NCBI GenBank assembly: GCA_030737835.1
Contig: CM060849.1
Coordinates: forward strand, 8,059,245 to 8,123,244
Reading direction: 5' to 3'
DNA from: Acorus gramineus
Taxonomy: Eukaryota; Streptophyta; Magnoliopsida; Acorales; Acoraceae
DNA length: 64,000 bases
Positions 37,568 through 51,289 of this stretch are shown in pieces. The position numbers and the translations under genes are program-made. Numbering within the stretch: the first letter of the stretch is position 1; each line of letters opens with the position of its first letter. The notes under the pieces were generated by a model. That model was given only the letters and a program-made list of their open reading frames with translations. It did not search any database and was not told the DNA's origin.

Positions 37568-37867
37568 TGTTGTGAAATATGGTGGATAACCACCATTTCT
37601 CTAACCCATAACCTCATTCAACTCCATAACTTTTCCCACTCTTCTATTTCATAACACTTTCATTATTATCCCACTATCTCCCTCTCACCTCTATAGACTT
37701 GTAACTCCCCACCTTTGGGATTCCTCTATGTACCGTACAAATAGAGTTGTTCTCTTTTGTATTCAACCAACAAATAGTGAATAAGAATCTCTCTCTGCTT
37801 CTCTTCTATATGCTTGTGTGCTTTGTTTATATACTCTTATATATCATATTCTATTTAGTTTACAACA
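37568..37867 (+). repeat. 5' LTR of the copia element
   Basis: A 300-bp LTR starting TGTTGTGAAATATGGTGG and ending TTTACAACA. The matching 3' LTR starts at 43387. It contains a TATA-like region near 37735 followed by a CT-rich stretch, as in copia LTR promoters. It begins about 95 bases after the T-run that ends the 7SL-like sequence. Confidence 0.92.
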
Positions 37868-38660
37868 CGTTATCAGCACGAGAAGCTCTTTGTTAAAGAA
37901 AAAGGTTTGTATCGATGGGTTCTTAATGATCTATATCAAAAATATACTCCCCCTTTATGTTATGTATTTTTATGTAAATCATCTATTACATACATATGAT
38001 TAATTTTTTTTCCATATGCATGGAACCGTATGCAAATTATATGTAGAACCCGTATACATGTATCTTTTATTTTCATCTGATGTACTGCATACATCTATCT
38101 TTTATTTTCCATGCATACAATCCCCATAAAAATTTTCCATACATATGTTATGATATGATTAATTTATGAAAACTAGTATGCAATTTTCCCATGTAACAGT
38201 ATGCGACATCTATCATTTGATTATTTATTTTTCATGTAACTGTTCCATGTTTGTCATCTTTTATTAAAATTTAAATATTATACATCTATGTGTAAAACCA
38301 GAAGTTCTCACAAATATCAATTAATTTGATATTTATATTTGATTTGAAATTCATTTTAATGTTACAATGTCATGTGTCCTATAGGATCATACAAAAATTG
38401 TAATTACATGGATCCCTGAAGGACCATGTAGAAGTTATGAATAATGTGTTCTAATAAGACCATGGAATTTTATTCTATCCCTGAAAGACTACAAAAATTA
38501 TTACATGGATCCTTGAAGAATCATGTAAAAGATATGATTAAAAATGTCCCTGAAGGACTATGATTATATTGTATCCATAAAGGATCATACAAATTTTATT
38601 TTATTTTATCCCTGAAGGACTGTACAAAAAATTATGATTATATGAATCTTTGAAGGATCA

Positions 38661-38967
38661 TGTAAAATTTTATTTTGTTCTATCCCTGAAGGACTATACA
38701 AAAATCATGATTGTTCGTGTCCCTATAGTACCAAACAAAAGTTATATGATATATTTTTCAGTTCCTTCAAGGACCAAATAATAAAAAAAAAGGATCCATG
38801 TATCCCAGCAGGAACATGTAAAATTTTATTTTGTTCTATCCCTGAAGGACTATACAAAAATCATGATTGTTCGTGTTCATGTAGGACCAAACAAAAGTTA
38901 TATGATATATTTTTCGGGTCCTTGAAGGACCAAAAAAAAAAAAGATTCATGTATCCCAGCAGGAACA
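38661..38967 (+). repeat. Tandem repeat in the copia leader, 151-156 bp units
   Basis: Two units start at 38661 and 38817. Each contains CTATCCCTGAAGGACTATAC, ATCATGATTGTTCGTG, ACAAAAGTTATATGATATAT and TATCCCAGCAGGAACATG. The short phrase CCCTGAAGGACT or a variant recurs many more times from about 38410 on. It belongs to the untranslated leader of the fossil copia element. Confidence 0.85.
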
Positions 38968-39519
38968 TGTAAATTATGATTAGATTTCACCATCATCATC
39001 ATAATGAAGAGGATTTAAAGATTAATACCTCATTGACAAAGGTCCACCGGCCATTATGCCTCAAATATGCTCCAGTTGTAGCAATATTGAGAGCATTAAT
39101 TTTATATATTCTCGTTGCCGAACAACGATTTTTTTAAAATATCATGTAACTCAACTCAATGGCATAGCATCATTACCCGAAGTAAATGCATTTTATTTTA
39201 TGTTCGCTATGGAAGTTGTGGTCATGAATGATGAGATCATGATTTATATAGTTGAAAGTATAACAGTCATAGAGTTTGTAAAATATCTCAAATCACTAGA
39301 AGTGATTTGCTATTAAACAAAAGCTTTATGCTCTCTCCTAAGGGTTATTATAAATATCCATATTCACTCATATAAACTAGAAGTTCTATGATCTTTATGA
39401 TTTGACATGACCGTCTCGGATATCCATGGTACACGATGATGCATTGAACTATTCATTTGGGCATATACTAAAGAACTAGAAGATTCTTTTGCTCGATGAT
39501 AGTTTTTACCGCATGATTT

Positions 39520-42500
39520 ATGGATTTCCATTTTAATGAGACGATATTCCCGCCGTTAAGGGGAGGGAAGAACGTATCTGAAGTACGATCTGTTCCTAAA
39601 GAACAACGAGAATTATTTCATTTTTTTTTTACAAGAATGGCTATGGTTGGTGACATTTGTCTAGCAGACAGCGCTACAACACATACGATCCTACGAAATA
39701 AACAATATTTCTCGACATTGACATTAATAAATGCAAATGTTAATACCATTTCTGGTACTACGAAATTAATTGAAGGCTCCGGAAGAGCAAATATAATATT
39801 ACCAGGAGGTACAAAATTTTGTATTAATGATGCATTATATTCAGCAAGATCCAGAAGAAATCTGCTAAGTTTTAAGGATATCCGTCTTAATGGATATCAT
39901 ATTGAGACTATCAATGAAAACAATATGGAGTATTTATGCATTACTTCAATTGTTTCAGGCCAAAAACATGTATTAAAGAAACTTCATGCTTTCTCATCTG
40001 GGTTGTATTATACAACCATAAAAACAATCGAATCATATGCTGTAATGAACCAGAAGTTCTATGATTCAAATATTTTTACACTTTGGCATGATCGTCTCGG
40101 GCATCCAGGATCTACAATGATGCGTCGAATAATTGATAATTCATTTGGGCATTCGTTAAAGAACCAGAAGATTCTTTTACCTAATCACTATCAATGCACT
40201 TCGTGCTCACAAGGAAAATTGATAGTTAGACCATCCCCTGCAAAAGTCAATGTTGAGTCACCAACATTTTTGCAAAGAATCCAAGGGGATATATGTGGCC
40301 CAATCCACCCCCCATGTGGACCATTTAAGTATTTTATGGTATTGATAGACGCATCTGCTAGATGGTCGCATGTTTGTCTATTATCCACTCGGAATGCTGC
40401 ATTTGCAAGACTACTTGCTCAGATAATCCGATTACAGTCTCATTTTTTTGGATTATCCTATAAAATCAATACGTCTTGATGGAGCTGGTGAATTCACATC
40501 GAAAACTTTTAACGACTATTGTATGTCGCATGGCATCGATGTTGAACAACCTGTTGCTCATGTGCACACCCAAAATGGATTAGCTGAATCATTTATTAAG
40601 CATCTTCAGCTAATTGCACGTCCTATGCTTTTGAGGATAAAATTACCCGTTTCAGCTTGGGGTCATGCTATATTGCATGCAGCAGCATTAGTTCGCCTTC
40701 GGCCAACTGCTTATCATCAATATTCCCCTTTACAGCTCGTACTGGGTCATCAACCAAATATTTCACATCTTCGAATTTTTTGTTGTGCTGTACAAGTTCC
40801 TATTGCCCCTACACAACGAACTAAAATGGGCCCTCAACGTCGATTGGGAATTTATGTAAGCTTTGATTCTCCTTCTATTATAAGATATCTTGAACCATTG
40901 ACAGGGGATGTTTTTACCGCTCGATTTGCGGATTGTCATTTTGATGAGACAATATTCCCGTCGTTAGGGGGAGAAAATCCGTCGCCAGAAGAACGACGTG
41001 AACTTACATGGAAAACTCCATCTTTGTCTCATCTTGATCCTCGCACTAATCAATGTGAAACTGAAGTGCAAAGAATCACCCATCTTCAAAGAATTGCGCA
41101 TCAATTGCCAGATGCATTCAATGATGCAGCAAAAGTGATGAAATCACATATTCCAGCTGCTAATACTCCAGCTCGAATTAATGTTTCAATAGGAAAAACT
41201 ATTAATATGCCAGCTAATGAATCAACAAAAACACGCCTGAAGCGTGGAAGACCTATAGGCTCAAAAGATTCAGCTCTCCGAAGGAGAAAAACAATGAAGA
41301 ATAATTCTCTAGAAGAGTATGAAACACTTGAAAGACCCACAATAATAACTCCTACAGAGGAAGAAGTCCCTGAAGTGACACAAGTCCCTGAAGAGATTGA
41401 CGTCCCTGAAGTGACGCCCGTGCATGAAGAACAAGTACATGGAAATGAAGAAATTTTCATAAATTATGCAAATTCACAAATATTGTGGGATCGAAAGCAA
41501 GTGCTTGTTGATGATATATTCTCATTTGCAGTAGCTACAGAAATCATTTCAGATAATGATTTAGAACCACGTTCAGTGGATGAATGCAGACGAAAAAATT
41601 GTTGGCCACAATGGAAAGCTGCTATTCAAACAGAATTGGATTCACTTGCAAAACACCAAGTATTTGGATCAGTAGTCCTAACCCCTGAAGGTGTTAAACC
41701 AATAGGATGTAAATGGGTGTTTGCGAGAAAACGAAATGAAAGAAACGAGATTGTTAGATACAAAGCTCGTCTTGTGGCACAGGGTTTCCTGCAGAGACCT
41801 GGGATAGATTTTGAAGAGACATATTCTCCTGTGATGGACACAATCACATTTCGGTATTTAATTAGTCTTGTAGTCTCAGAAGGACTTGACATGCAGCTAA
41901 TGGATGTGGTTACTGCATATTTATATGGAAAATTAGATACCGACATTTATATGAAAGTTCCTGAAGGACTAAAATTGCCTGAAGCAAAACCACGAAACAT
42001 GTACTCAATCAAGCTAAGACGATCCTTGTATGGGTTAAAGCAATCTGGACGAATGTGGTATAACCGTCTTAGTGAGTACTTAATAAAAGAAGGATGTGTC
42101 AATGATCCAATATGTCCCTATATATTTATTAAGAAAACGGAACTCGGATTTACCATTATTGTAGTATATGTTGATGATATTAATCTAATTGGGACTCCTG
42201 AAGAGCTCGAAAAAGCTTCCGAATATCTGAAAAAGGAGTTTGAAATGAAAGATCTTGGAAAAACAAGATATTGTCTCGGCTTGCAAATTGAGCAAAGTTC
42301 AAATGGGATACTTGTTCATCAACAACATATGTTGAAAAAATCCTGAAGCGTTTAATATGGACAAATGTCATCCATTAAGTACTCCAATGGTAGTAAGGTT
42401 ACTTGACCCAAAGAAGGACCCTTTTCGTCCAAAAGAAGATACTGAAAATCTTCTTGGTCCTGAAGTACCATATCTTAGACCTGACATTGCATTTTCAGTT

Positions 42501-43136
42501 AATTTATTGGCCAGATTTAGCTCTGCACCAACTCGTAGGCATTGGAATGGTGTGAAGCACATTTTTCGTTATCTTCGTGGAACGTCAGACATGGGTCTAT
42601 TCTATGCAAAGGATTCCAATAATGGTGCACAACTAAAGGGTTATGCAGATTCAGGATATCTTTCAGATCCTCACAAGGCTCGCTCACAAACAGGCTATGT
42701 ATTCACTTGCGGTGGCACAGCAATCTCTTGGCGATCTACGAAACAGACTTTGATCGCCACGTCTTCTAACCACTCTGAGATTCTTGCACTCCACGAAGCA
42801 AGCCGGGAATGCGTGTGGATAAGGTCTTTGGTTCATCATATTCGTACTGCATGCGGACTATCTCTCATTGCAAATGTTCCAACAACTATATATGAAGACA
42901 ATGCAGCATGCATTGCTCAAATAAAAGGGGGATTTATTAAGGGTGATAGGACAAAGCATATTTCTCCAAAATTCTTTTACACTCATGAGCTCCAGCAGAG
43001 ACATGAAATTGATGTTCAACAAATTCAGTCAAAGGACAATCTTGCAGATTTGTTTACTAAAGCTTTGTCGACATCAACATTCAAGAAGCTGGTGTATGAA
43101 ATCGGGATGCGACGAGTTTGCGACCAAAATTCTTGA
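39520..43136 (+). pseudogene. copia pol region (fossil; protease, integrase, RT, RNase H)
   Basis: The copia pol order is clear: protease motif LADSATTHT, gag-pre-integrase HDRLGHPG, integrase core with GDICGP and ending near 40.9 kb, a variable acidic linker, reverse transcriptase from about 41.6 kb with YVDDINLIG, and RNase H to about 43.1 kb ending near KDNLADLFTKAL. The region is interrupted about twice, so it is treated as dead. It belongs to Ty1/copia because integrase precedes reverse transcriptase; I do not assign a lineage. Confidence 0.88.
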
Positions 43137-43458
43137 AATCTTGTACTTATGAGGGGGAGTAATTTTGATGACATTTTGCGAACTGTACTCTTTTTCCTTC
43201 GCCTAGGTTTTGTCCCATTGGGTTTTCCTGGCAAGGTTTTAATGAGGCAGTGTCAAACGCATACACTATTATACGATTAAGTTACATTGTACTCTTTTTC
43301 CTTCGTTTTGGTTTTTTCCCATTGGGTTTTTCAAGCAAGGTTTTAATGAGGCAATTTTCTTAGCGTGGTGGTCATCCAAGGGGGAGTGTTGTGAATATGG
43401 TGGATAACCACCACTTCTCTAACCCATAACCTCCCCCACTCACTACAAGAAACGAGGG

Positions 43459-43790
43459 TTTTAGCGACGATTATTACCGACGGCCTTACAAAAACCGTCG
43501 CTAATATGAATGCAAAAGACGGATCGTGTATCTACGCGGAGCATTACCGACGGCCAGAAAGTGGCCGTCGGTAAATCCCTCTTAGGAAAACCACGACTGC
43601 AGGAATCCGGTATTAGCGACGGTCAGAACCGTCGCTAATATAGTTATAGCGACGGCCACATCCTGGCCGTTGGTAAATCCCTCTTAGAATAATCACGACT
43701 GCATTCCGTCAGTATCAGCGACGGTCAGAAACGTCGCTAATACAGTTATAGCGACGGCCATATCCTGGCCGTCGCTGATAGTCTGGACTA
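43459..43790 (+). repeat. Left subterminal repeats of the CACTA element
   Basis: Alternating TAGCGACGGCC-type and GGCCGTCGCTAAT-type words form a series of inverted pairs. A longer unit of about 102 bp (GTAAATCCCTCTTAG at 43571 and 43673) is duplicated. In En/Spm such subterminal words bind the element's TNPA protein. Matching repeats occur at the right end. Confidence 0.88.
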
Positions 43791-43849
43791 ACAAACCACT
43801 TACCACGAAATTTTTTTTTTTTTTACACAAACCTAAGCCGATTTTTAGA

Positions 43850-44345
43850 TTTTCGCCCCGACCCCTACCTCGCCGGATCCGCCGCCGCCTCGCCCCCCTC
43901 TGCCTCCGCCTCGTCCGATCCGCCACCGCCTCGCCCCCCTCTGCCTCCGCCTCGGCCGATCCGCCACCGCCTCGCCCCCCTCTGCCTCCGCCTCGTCCGA
44001 TCCGCCTCTGCCGCCGCCCCATCCGATCCGCCACCGCCTCACCCGCCTCTGCCTCCGCCTTGTCCGATCCGCCTCTGCCGCCGCCAAACCTCAGATCCGC
44101 CACTGCCTCTGCCGACCGATCTGCATCTGCCGCCTCGGCCGATCCGCCACCACCTCGCCCGCCTCTGCCTCCGCCTCGTCCGATCCGCCTCTGCCGCCGC
44201 CAAACCTCAGATCCGCCACTGCCTCTGCCACCCGATCTGCATCTGCCGCCTCGGCCGATCCGCCATTGCCTCGCTCGGATCCGCATCCGCCTCGGCCCGA
44301 TCTGCCGCTGCCTCAGCCCGATCCGCCGCTGCCTCTCCGCGATCC
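43850..44345 (+). repeat. GC-rich minisatellite in the CACTA 5' part (41-bp and 116-bp units)
   Basis: A 41-bp unit CTCGCCCCCCTCTGCCTCCG... starts at 43888, 43929 and 43970. A 116-bp unit containing CCAAACCTCAGATCCGCCAC starts at 44066 and 44182. The tract is cytosine-rich on the plus strand and gives long Pro-rich or Gly/Arg-rich open frames in several phases. These are compositional artefacts; in En/Spm the matching place holds the GC-rich untranslated first exon region. Confidence 0.8.
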
Positions 44346-45495
44346 ACCTCCGCCTATATATATTTGTGTAATTGCTGCCTATATATACTATTTTGTTTTA
44401 ATGATATATCCATCTTACTTTCTGTGATCATATTCAATTGTTAGGCATTTTGTTGGCTTGAAAATGTGTTTATGAGGATTCTTGCTTGTTGTATTTGTTC
44501 AGGAGGAAGTTTCAAACAGTGAAGGCATCGACACGGGTTGATAAATACTCTAAAAGTGACATTCAAGTGATATTGACTTTAGACTGGTGAGGGAATCCAC
44601 ATTCTTTATTATATAGCTGCCCTATGTTGCCTTCAATATACTTGTGCTTATTTTCTTTGAATCAATTATATTTTTATGTATGACTGACATTGTTAAAGCT
44701 AAATGCTCATATTTCAACCATTTGGAATTTATCTCATATTCTATTAATAAAATATGGTGATTGTGATATAAAAGGAACTTATAAAAAGTACAAAAATGTA
44801 GAGTCATAGTTTGTTATTTATAATCCATAGTTTTATATTGGAGTGACTTTTTTTATGCTTGAAATGGGAGGATACAAATCAATGCAATGTTCTTGCTTAC
44901 ACAAAAAGGAAGAAATGGACAAAAAGAGTATAAGTAAAATTGATTATTTTTAATTAGGGTTTATTAGATCTAGCTGATGTTTGTCTATAACTTTGAATAA
45001 TATATTGTATGCATAGAGTTATGTTAATGTAACTTTTATTTGCTAACATCTGCCCCCTGCTATGTTCTATAAAAAATATGTGTTTTATTTGAATTAGTTG
45101 GTTTGGTATTTTACTTTATTTCAATGGATATAAGTTGGATTCAAAAGCCAAGAAACCTTTTAATATCTCAGCCTATTATTACATGTTTTAAGAGAATTGA
45201 ATGAATATAGAGTCATCCATGGAGTTGTTGAATTCACATTACGTGTCACTTTTCTGATTTTTTAAGTTGTATTAATACTAAGCTGATCAAACCAAACAAT
45301 ACACAACAAACCTTTATTTGGTGTAATATCCCAGCCTTCACATGTCCAACGATAGCTATTGATAAAAAAAACAAGAAAAAGATTAAATCTCATCTATAGA
45401 GATGTGTAGGATATGAGCATTTTGAATTCTCTTATTCCATTGCGATAACTATTATTTTTTTTAATTATTTACAGTAATTTTCAGGATTTGTTTCA

Positions 45496-48400
45496 ATGGA
45501 TAAAAGTTGGATGCAAAAACCAAGAAATAGTCCTGAATATATGAATGGAGTCATTCAATTTTTAGATTTTGCATTTACACGATCACCATTTGGAAACAAA
45601 ATTCAATGCCCGTGTAAAGATTGTCGAAATGTATTCCATAAGGAACGTGATGATGTTCATGGAGATTTATTATGGAAGGGGATATTGCCGAACTACACTA
45701 CTTGGTATCTTCATGGAGAAAAATTTCCTGGTGAATATAGCAGCGATGAAACCTCCAACGAGGGTGATGATATTCAGGGAATGCTACATGATGCGTTTGG
45801 AATACATGATTCAGGTGATAGGGGTGATAATGAAATGAATGATAGTAGTTCCCATGAGCCAAATTGTGAAGCACAAAAGTTTTATGAGTTGTTGAAAGAT
45901 TCTGAGACCGATTTGTATCCAGGCTGCACTACATTTTCAAAGCTTTCTTTTACTGTCCAGTTGTTACATTTGAAGTGCCTCAATGGATGGAGCAACAAAT
46001 CCTTCGATATGTTATTGGAATTATTGAAAAAGGCATTTCCAGAAGGTGAAAAATTGCCAAAGAACCATTATGAATCTAAAAAAATTCTTCGAGAGCTTGG
46101 CCTGGAATATAAGAAGATTGATGCTTGCCCAAATGACTGTATGTTATATTGGAAAGAGAATGAAAATGCAATTGAATGCATGGTATGTGGTTTGTCACGG
46201 TGGAAGACAGATTCAGTTGAAAATCCGACAGATGCATCAGCTTTAACAGGGAAGGAAAAGAAGGTATCTGCAAAAATTTTACGTTATTTTCCATTAAAAC
46301 CAAGACTTCAGAGGTTGTTTATGTCAACAAAAACTGCGGAGGATATGAGATGGCATGCTACTGCACATAAAGAAGATGGAGTATTAAGGCATCCTCTTGA
46401 CTCTGAGGTTTGGCAAGCTATTGACAGGGAATATCCTTCTTTTGGATCAGAAGCTCGTAATGTTAGACTTGGTTTAGCAAGTGATGGATTTAATCCTTTG
46501 CTAATATGGCTACTCCTTATAGCACATGGCCTGTTATTTTGATTCCATATAATTTACCACCATGGTTGTGCATGAAACAATCATTTTTCATGTTATCTCT
46601 TCTTATTCCCGGTCCTAAGGGTCCCGAATGATATAGATGTGTACCTACAACCATTGATAAGTGAATTGAATGAATTATGGTCGACTGGAGTCCAAACTTA
46701 TGATGCATTCTCCAAACAAAATTTTCACATGCATGCAGTGCTCTTATGGACTATTAATGACTTCCCAGCCTATGCTAACTTATCAGGGTGGAGCACTAAA
46801 GGCCAAAAAGCGTGCCCATGTTGTCACAAACAGACTTACTCTGATAGATTAAAGAACGGACACAAATTTTGTTATATGGGACACCGTCGTTTCTTGTCAC
46901 TTGATCATAAATATCGGCAGAATAAGAAGTCTTTTAATAATAAGAAAGAGTTGGGAGTTGCGCCAAAACCTTTGAATGGATTTCAAGTTATTGAAGAATT
47001 GCAGGACTATGAGCAAGTAACTTTTGGTAAGGCAGATAAAAATAAGTCCAAGCAGCAGAGAAAGAGTGACGAACACCATTTGCCAAAAAATTGGACGAAG
47101 AAGAGTATGTTTTTTCAATTGCCATATTGGAAACATATTGTATTGCGTCACAATTTGGATGTTATGCACATTGAAAAGAATGTGTGTGATAATGTGATAT
47201 CTACATTATTGAACATAAATGAGAAGACAAAGGATAATTTGAATTCTCGTCTCGATCTACAGTTATTAGGTATAAGGGAACAACTCCATCCTATACAGGA
47301 GGGAGCAAAGTTTTTAATACCACCTGCATGCTACACGATGTCTTTGAATGAGAAACGAAAATTTTGCAAATGCTTGAAGGACATTAAAGTACCTGATAGT
47401 TATTCATCAAACATCTCAAGATGCATTCAAGTCAAACAAGGCAAAATCTCGGGATTGAAGAGTCATGATTGTCATGTTCTTATGCAACAATTTCTCCCGC
47501 TTGCAATACGTGGACTTCTGCCGAAGCAAGTTTGTTCATCTTTGATTGAGTTATCGACATTTTTTAAGCAACTATGTTCTAAGGTGTTGAGAGTTGTGGA
47601 GTTGGAGCAACTTCAAGCTCGTATTTCTATAACATTGTGTAAATTGGAGATGATATTTCCACCGTCATTTTTTGATGTTATGGTACATTTACCTGTTCAT
47701 CTGGCAGAGGAGGCCAAGTTAGCCGGACCGGTGCAATACCGATGGATGTATCCAATTGAGAGGTTATTATATTACTCTGCCTTTTTTATATAAATTTTTT
47801 TGAGAAATATATATCATTTTTTATTGACATATAGAAAATTTAATATAGGTACCTACACAGACTCAAGTCCTATGTTCGGAATAAAAATTATCCAGAGGGT
47901 TCTATTGCAGAGGGATATCTCTCAGAAGAATCTTTAATCTTTTGCACAAGGTATTTACATGGGGTAGAGACAAGGTTGAATCGACTCGATCGAAATAATG
48001 ATGATGACATTGATGAATCACGTCGTAAGTTGTCAATTTTCAATGGATCTGGTCGTGGTTTAGGAAAGACTACTCCACGCTTGTTGACTAGAGAAGAGTT
48101 GGAACAAGTTCGTCTATATGTGTTAAACAATTGTGATGAAGTAATTCCATTCATTCAGTAAGTACTTATCCATTAGAATCCACTTTTCAAAGTTATATGT
48201 TACAATATAGTTCTGATTAAATTTTAATATATTTGTAGGGAGCACAAACAAATCATCAAGGAGACTTATACACATTTGAGTGCTAGGGAAATAGACCGAA
48301 ATCACATCAAAGAGTTTAGTGGGTGGTTTCAAACTCGTGTAAGAGTTTATTTAGCAATTTTCAAAAGTTAGTAAGCCGGTATAAATAGGTTTTTAATGTT

Positions 48401-49043
48401 TGTATACTGATATATGTATATCTATATGTATAGGTTTCCAAAATGCAGCGCGATGATGATGGAGTAAATGAGCAACTTGAATCATTAGCTTTTGGTCCTT
48501 CTCAAACTGTGAAGACTGTTATGGGATATATTGTCAATGGCTTTAGATTTCACACAAAAGCTAGAGAGAAAAAAAGAAAAACACAAAATAACAGCGGAAG
48601 TATCCAGTTTTGCTAGCTCAAGAGACAACAATCCGACAACAGGAAATGTTGTGTACTATGGCATATTAGAAGACATCGTCGAACTGCAATATCTTGGTGG
48701 GAACAAGATCGTTCTTTTCAGATGTGTTTGGTGGGATATATTAAGTCGTTCAGGAATAAAAGAGGATGAATATGGATTCACATGCATAAATTTTTCACGG
48801 ACTTTAAATACCAATGAGCCATATATCCTTGCACATCAAGCTCAACAAGTTTTTTATGTCCAAAACATAAATGATGAAAATTGGTATGTTCCAATTAAGA
48901 CTCAACCTCGGAACGCATATGCTATGGATGTAGAAGATGAAGCATTTCAGTCGAGTGAAACAGAGATGCTCCAAGAGTCTAATGTTGATGATATTGTATC
49001 TTGGAATAGGGAAGACATTGCAGGAGAATTTGTTGATGCATAA
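45496..49043 (+). pseudogene. CACTA TNP2-type transposase (TNPD-like), frame-damaged
   Basis: This is the En/Spm transposase gene of the CACTA element. The N-terminus MDKSWMQKPRNSPEYMNGV and the Cys/His cluster CPCKDCRN belong to the transposase-associated domain. The TNP2 core follows, with CPNDCMLYWKE, MRWHATAHKEDGVLRHP, LSGWSTKGQKACPCCHKQTY and HNLDVMHIEKNVCDN. DUF4218 (from about 47350) and DUF4216 (to 49043; YYGILEDIVELQY, KIVLFRCVWWD) come last. Introns: 47763-47848, 48158-48238 and 48339-48433. Near 46505 and near 46625 the frame shifts inside the conserved block that joins LASDGFNP to IPYNLPPWLCMKQSFF and LLIPGPKGP; a third slip lies near 48595. Three breaks make this copy inactive. 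Coding on the same strand as the TNPA-type gene downstream. Confidence 0.88.
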
Positions 49044-49345
49044 TTTTTTTATTTTGAAATTTTTGTGCTAATAAATTCATGATCAAGTTGTTGATGCTAT
49101 TATCATACATGTATGAATTTTTTGTGCTAATAAATTCATGATCAAGTTGCTGTTGATTCTTTTATTATACATGTATGAATTTTTTGTGCTAATAAATTTA
49201 TGATCAAGTTGTTGATGCTTTTATTACACATGTATGCTAATTTTTATGTTTGTTTTTCTCACTATCCATGATTCATTATTATGCTTTATACATTACATCT
49301 TAAAGTATTTGTGTATTTTGAATATTTGTTTCATTTATAAAGTAC

Positions 49346-50752
49346 ATGGCATCTCGATCGAGATCTTCAAGACAGTCAACTAGATTGACACCGGAGAGAG
49401 CACATGAGTGGGTGACCATGCTTCCCCAGGGCAATCTGCTGGAGCTTCTAGTAGTATAGGTATGATTTTAAAGTTAGAAAAAATTTTGTTATTAAATATT
49501 GACTTGTACATGACATTAAATTTTAAGTGTGTTTGTGTGTGTTTGATGTTTCTTATAGGTTCTACTAGCGTGAGAAGGAGGGGCCCAACAAGGGGCATAA
49601 TTTTACCACAGGGAGATAAATTGCACATTGATTGGAATGAACATGGGCAACCGACTAGCGATCAATTTTCTACTTTGTTGGGAACGACTGTCAGAAATAG
49701 TCATGTCCCTTTACAATATAAAAAATGGGCTGATATACCTGCGGCAACAAAAGAACGATTGTGGAAGATAATTCAGGTGAAATCCAATAATTCAAACCCA
49801 TTTATTTAACAGTTTCAATTATATTAATGGATGTATTTAATCCGACAACAATGCATTTCTTCTTTTTTTTTAGGAATCAGTTGATATAGGGGAGGAGAGG
49901 AAAAAATGGGTTTTCCAATCAATGGCATCCAAATACCGAGAGTGGAAAAATGATTTGAAAGAAAAATATTATAAGCCATTTGATACTGATGCTCAAAGAT
50001 TGGCTAAACCTCCCCCTGGTATTTCTGATAGTGACTGGACTTGGCTTGTTCAATATTGGAGTAGTCCTGAGGCACAAGTAAGAATTTTATCTAGTAATTA
50101 TAATTTTTTAAATTCTGTTATGATATTACTATACTATTGATATTCATATTAACTTCATGTAGGAAATAGCTGTAAAAAATAGTCAAAATCGGAATAAACA
50201 AGTTATTAAACATTGTGGGGGGACAAAAAGTTTTGCTCGTTACAGAGAGGAGGAGGTGACTATCTTCATTTTGTCTTATTTTCTAGTTATCTCTTTAATA
50301 ATGTTTATCTATTAATTTATGTCGTGACAATAGATAAGATCAAGAACGGATGGCAGTGTACCTACACGAGCTGAGCTTTTTGCTCGTACCCATACCAAGA
50401 AAGATGGGTCTCCATCAGATCCAAAATCTGCTGAAATAATGGTATGTAATTATTGTATAAACTTAATAATGATTAAATTATATTCAAAGTAATATATGTT
50501 ATCTTTTAACAGAATCGCTTTAGAGAAGTGGCATCGACACAGGAGTCTGGCTCCACTGTTAGTGATGACATATACACTTCCATTATGGGGCCAGAGAGAC
50601 ATGGACGAGTCCGCGGTTTTGGGTTAGGTCCAACGCCTACTTCAGTATTTGGATCATCATCGAGTCAATCACAAGGCAGTTATGTTGCAGTCTGTTCTCA
50701 ACTTGAAGATATGCGTTCTGAAATGGGTGGATGTGGGAAAGGAAGGAAATAG
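49346..50752 (+). pseudogene. CACTA TNPA-type DNA-binding protein gene (transposase_24), truncated
   Basis: This second CACTA gene has the plant transposase_24 pattern: RRGPTRGIILPQGDKLHIDW, NEHGQP, VPLQYKKWADIPAATKERLW, then MASKYREWKNDLKEKYY, DWTWLVQYWSSPEAQ and FREVASTQES with the C-terminal QLEDMRSEMGG. It is spread over about six short exons between 49346 and 50752 (clear ones near 49559-49775, 49875-50080, 50161-50260, 50334-50440 and 50512-50752). A likely ATG at 49346 (MASRSRSSRQSTRLTPERA) is out of frame with the first conserved exon, so the start is damaged or misread. The end stops at a TAG that belongs to the subterminal word TAGCGACGG, so the coiled-coil tail is probably lost. 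Confidence 0.75.
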
Positions 50753-51289
50753 CGACGGCCAGTGTCACGCCCCAGGGCGGCCAACCCCGGGACGCGGCAA
50801 ATGTATATATCATATCAGAAGCCTACACAGGAGGTCAACAATATATATCATACACAATAAACAGAATGACACACAACGACAAGAAGCTGACATGATATAT
50901 ACACCTAATGCGGAAGCAAAAGACTGAATCTGTGAATAAACATTCTACAGACTCGATACACAATCATACGTCCTGTGAGAGCCAATATACACAATAAACA
51001 ACTGAACATATACAAACACGTGCCAAGCACGGAAATCAATACATACAGCCAAGGAAAGGGATGCTGATAGCCTCTGGTACTCGCGGACGTAACGCTGCTC
51101 CGCTACTGAAGAAATCCCTCGGAAAGCTCCAACTGCTGCTCCGGCTCCAGCTCAGGCTCAGTGACCACTGGGGAAAAACATGTGCGAGGGGTGAGCCACA
51201 CGCTCAGTGAACAGCACAACCCACGCATCACAGACAATATTTACCAATATTCCATTATTTATCCAGCCATCAATACATAACAACATAAT

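Noticed and set aside
41101-41460. 119-codon minus-strand open frame
   Set aside because: It is antisense to the acidic linker of the copia pol region.
43693-44371. Open frames rich in Gly/Arg or Pro on both strands
   Set aside because: They are produced by the 41-bp and 116-bp repeats of the CACTA element; no initiation context or domain supports them.
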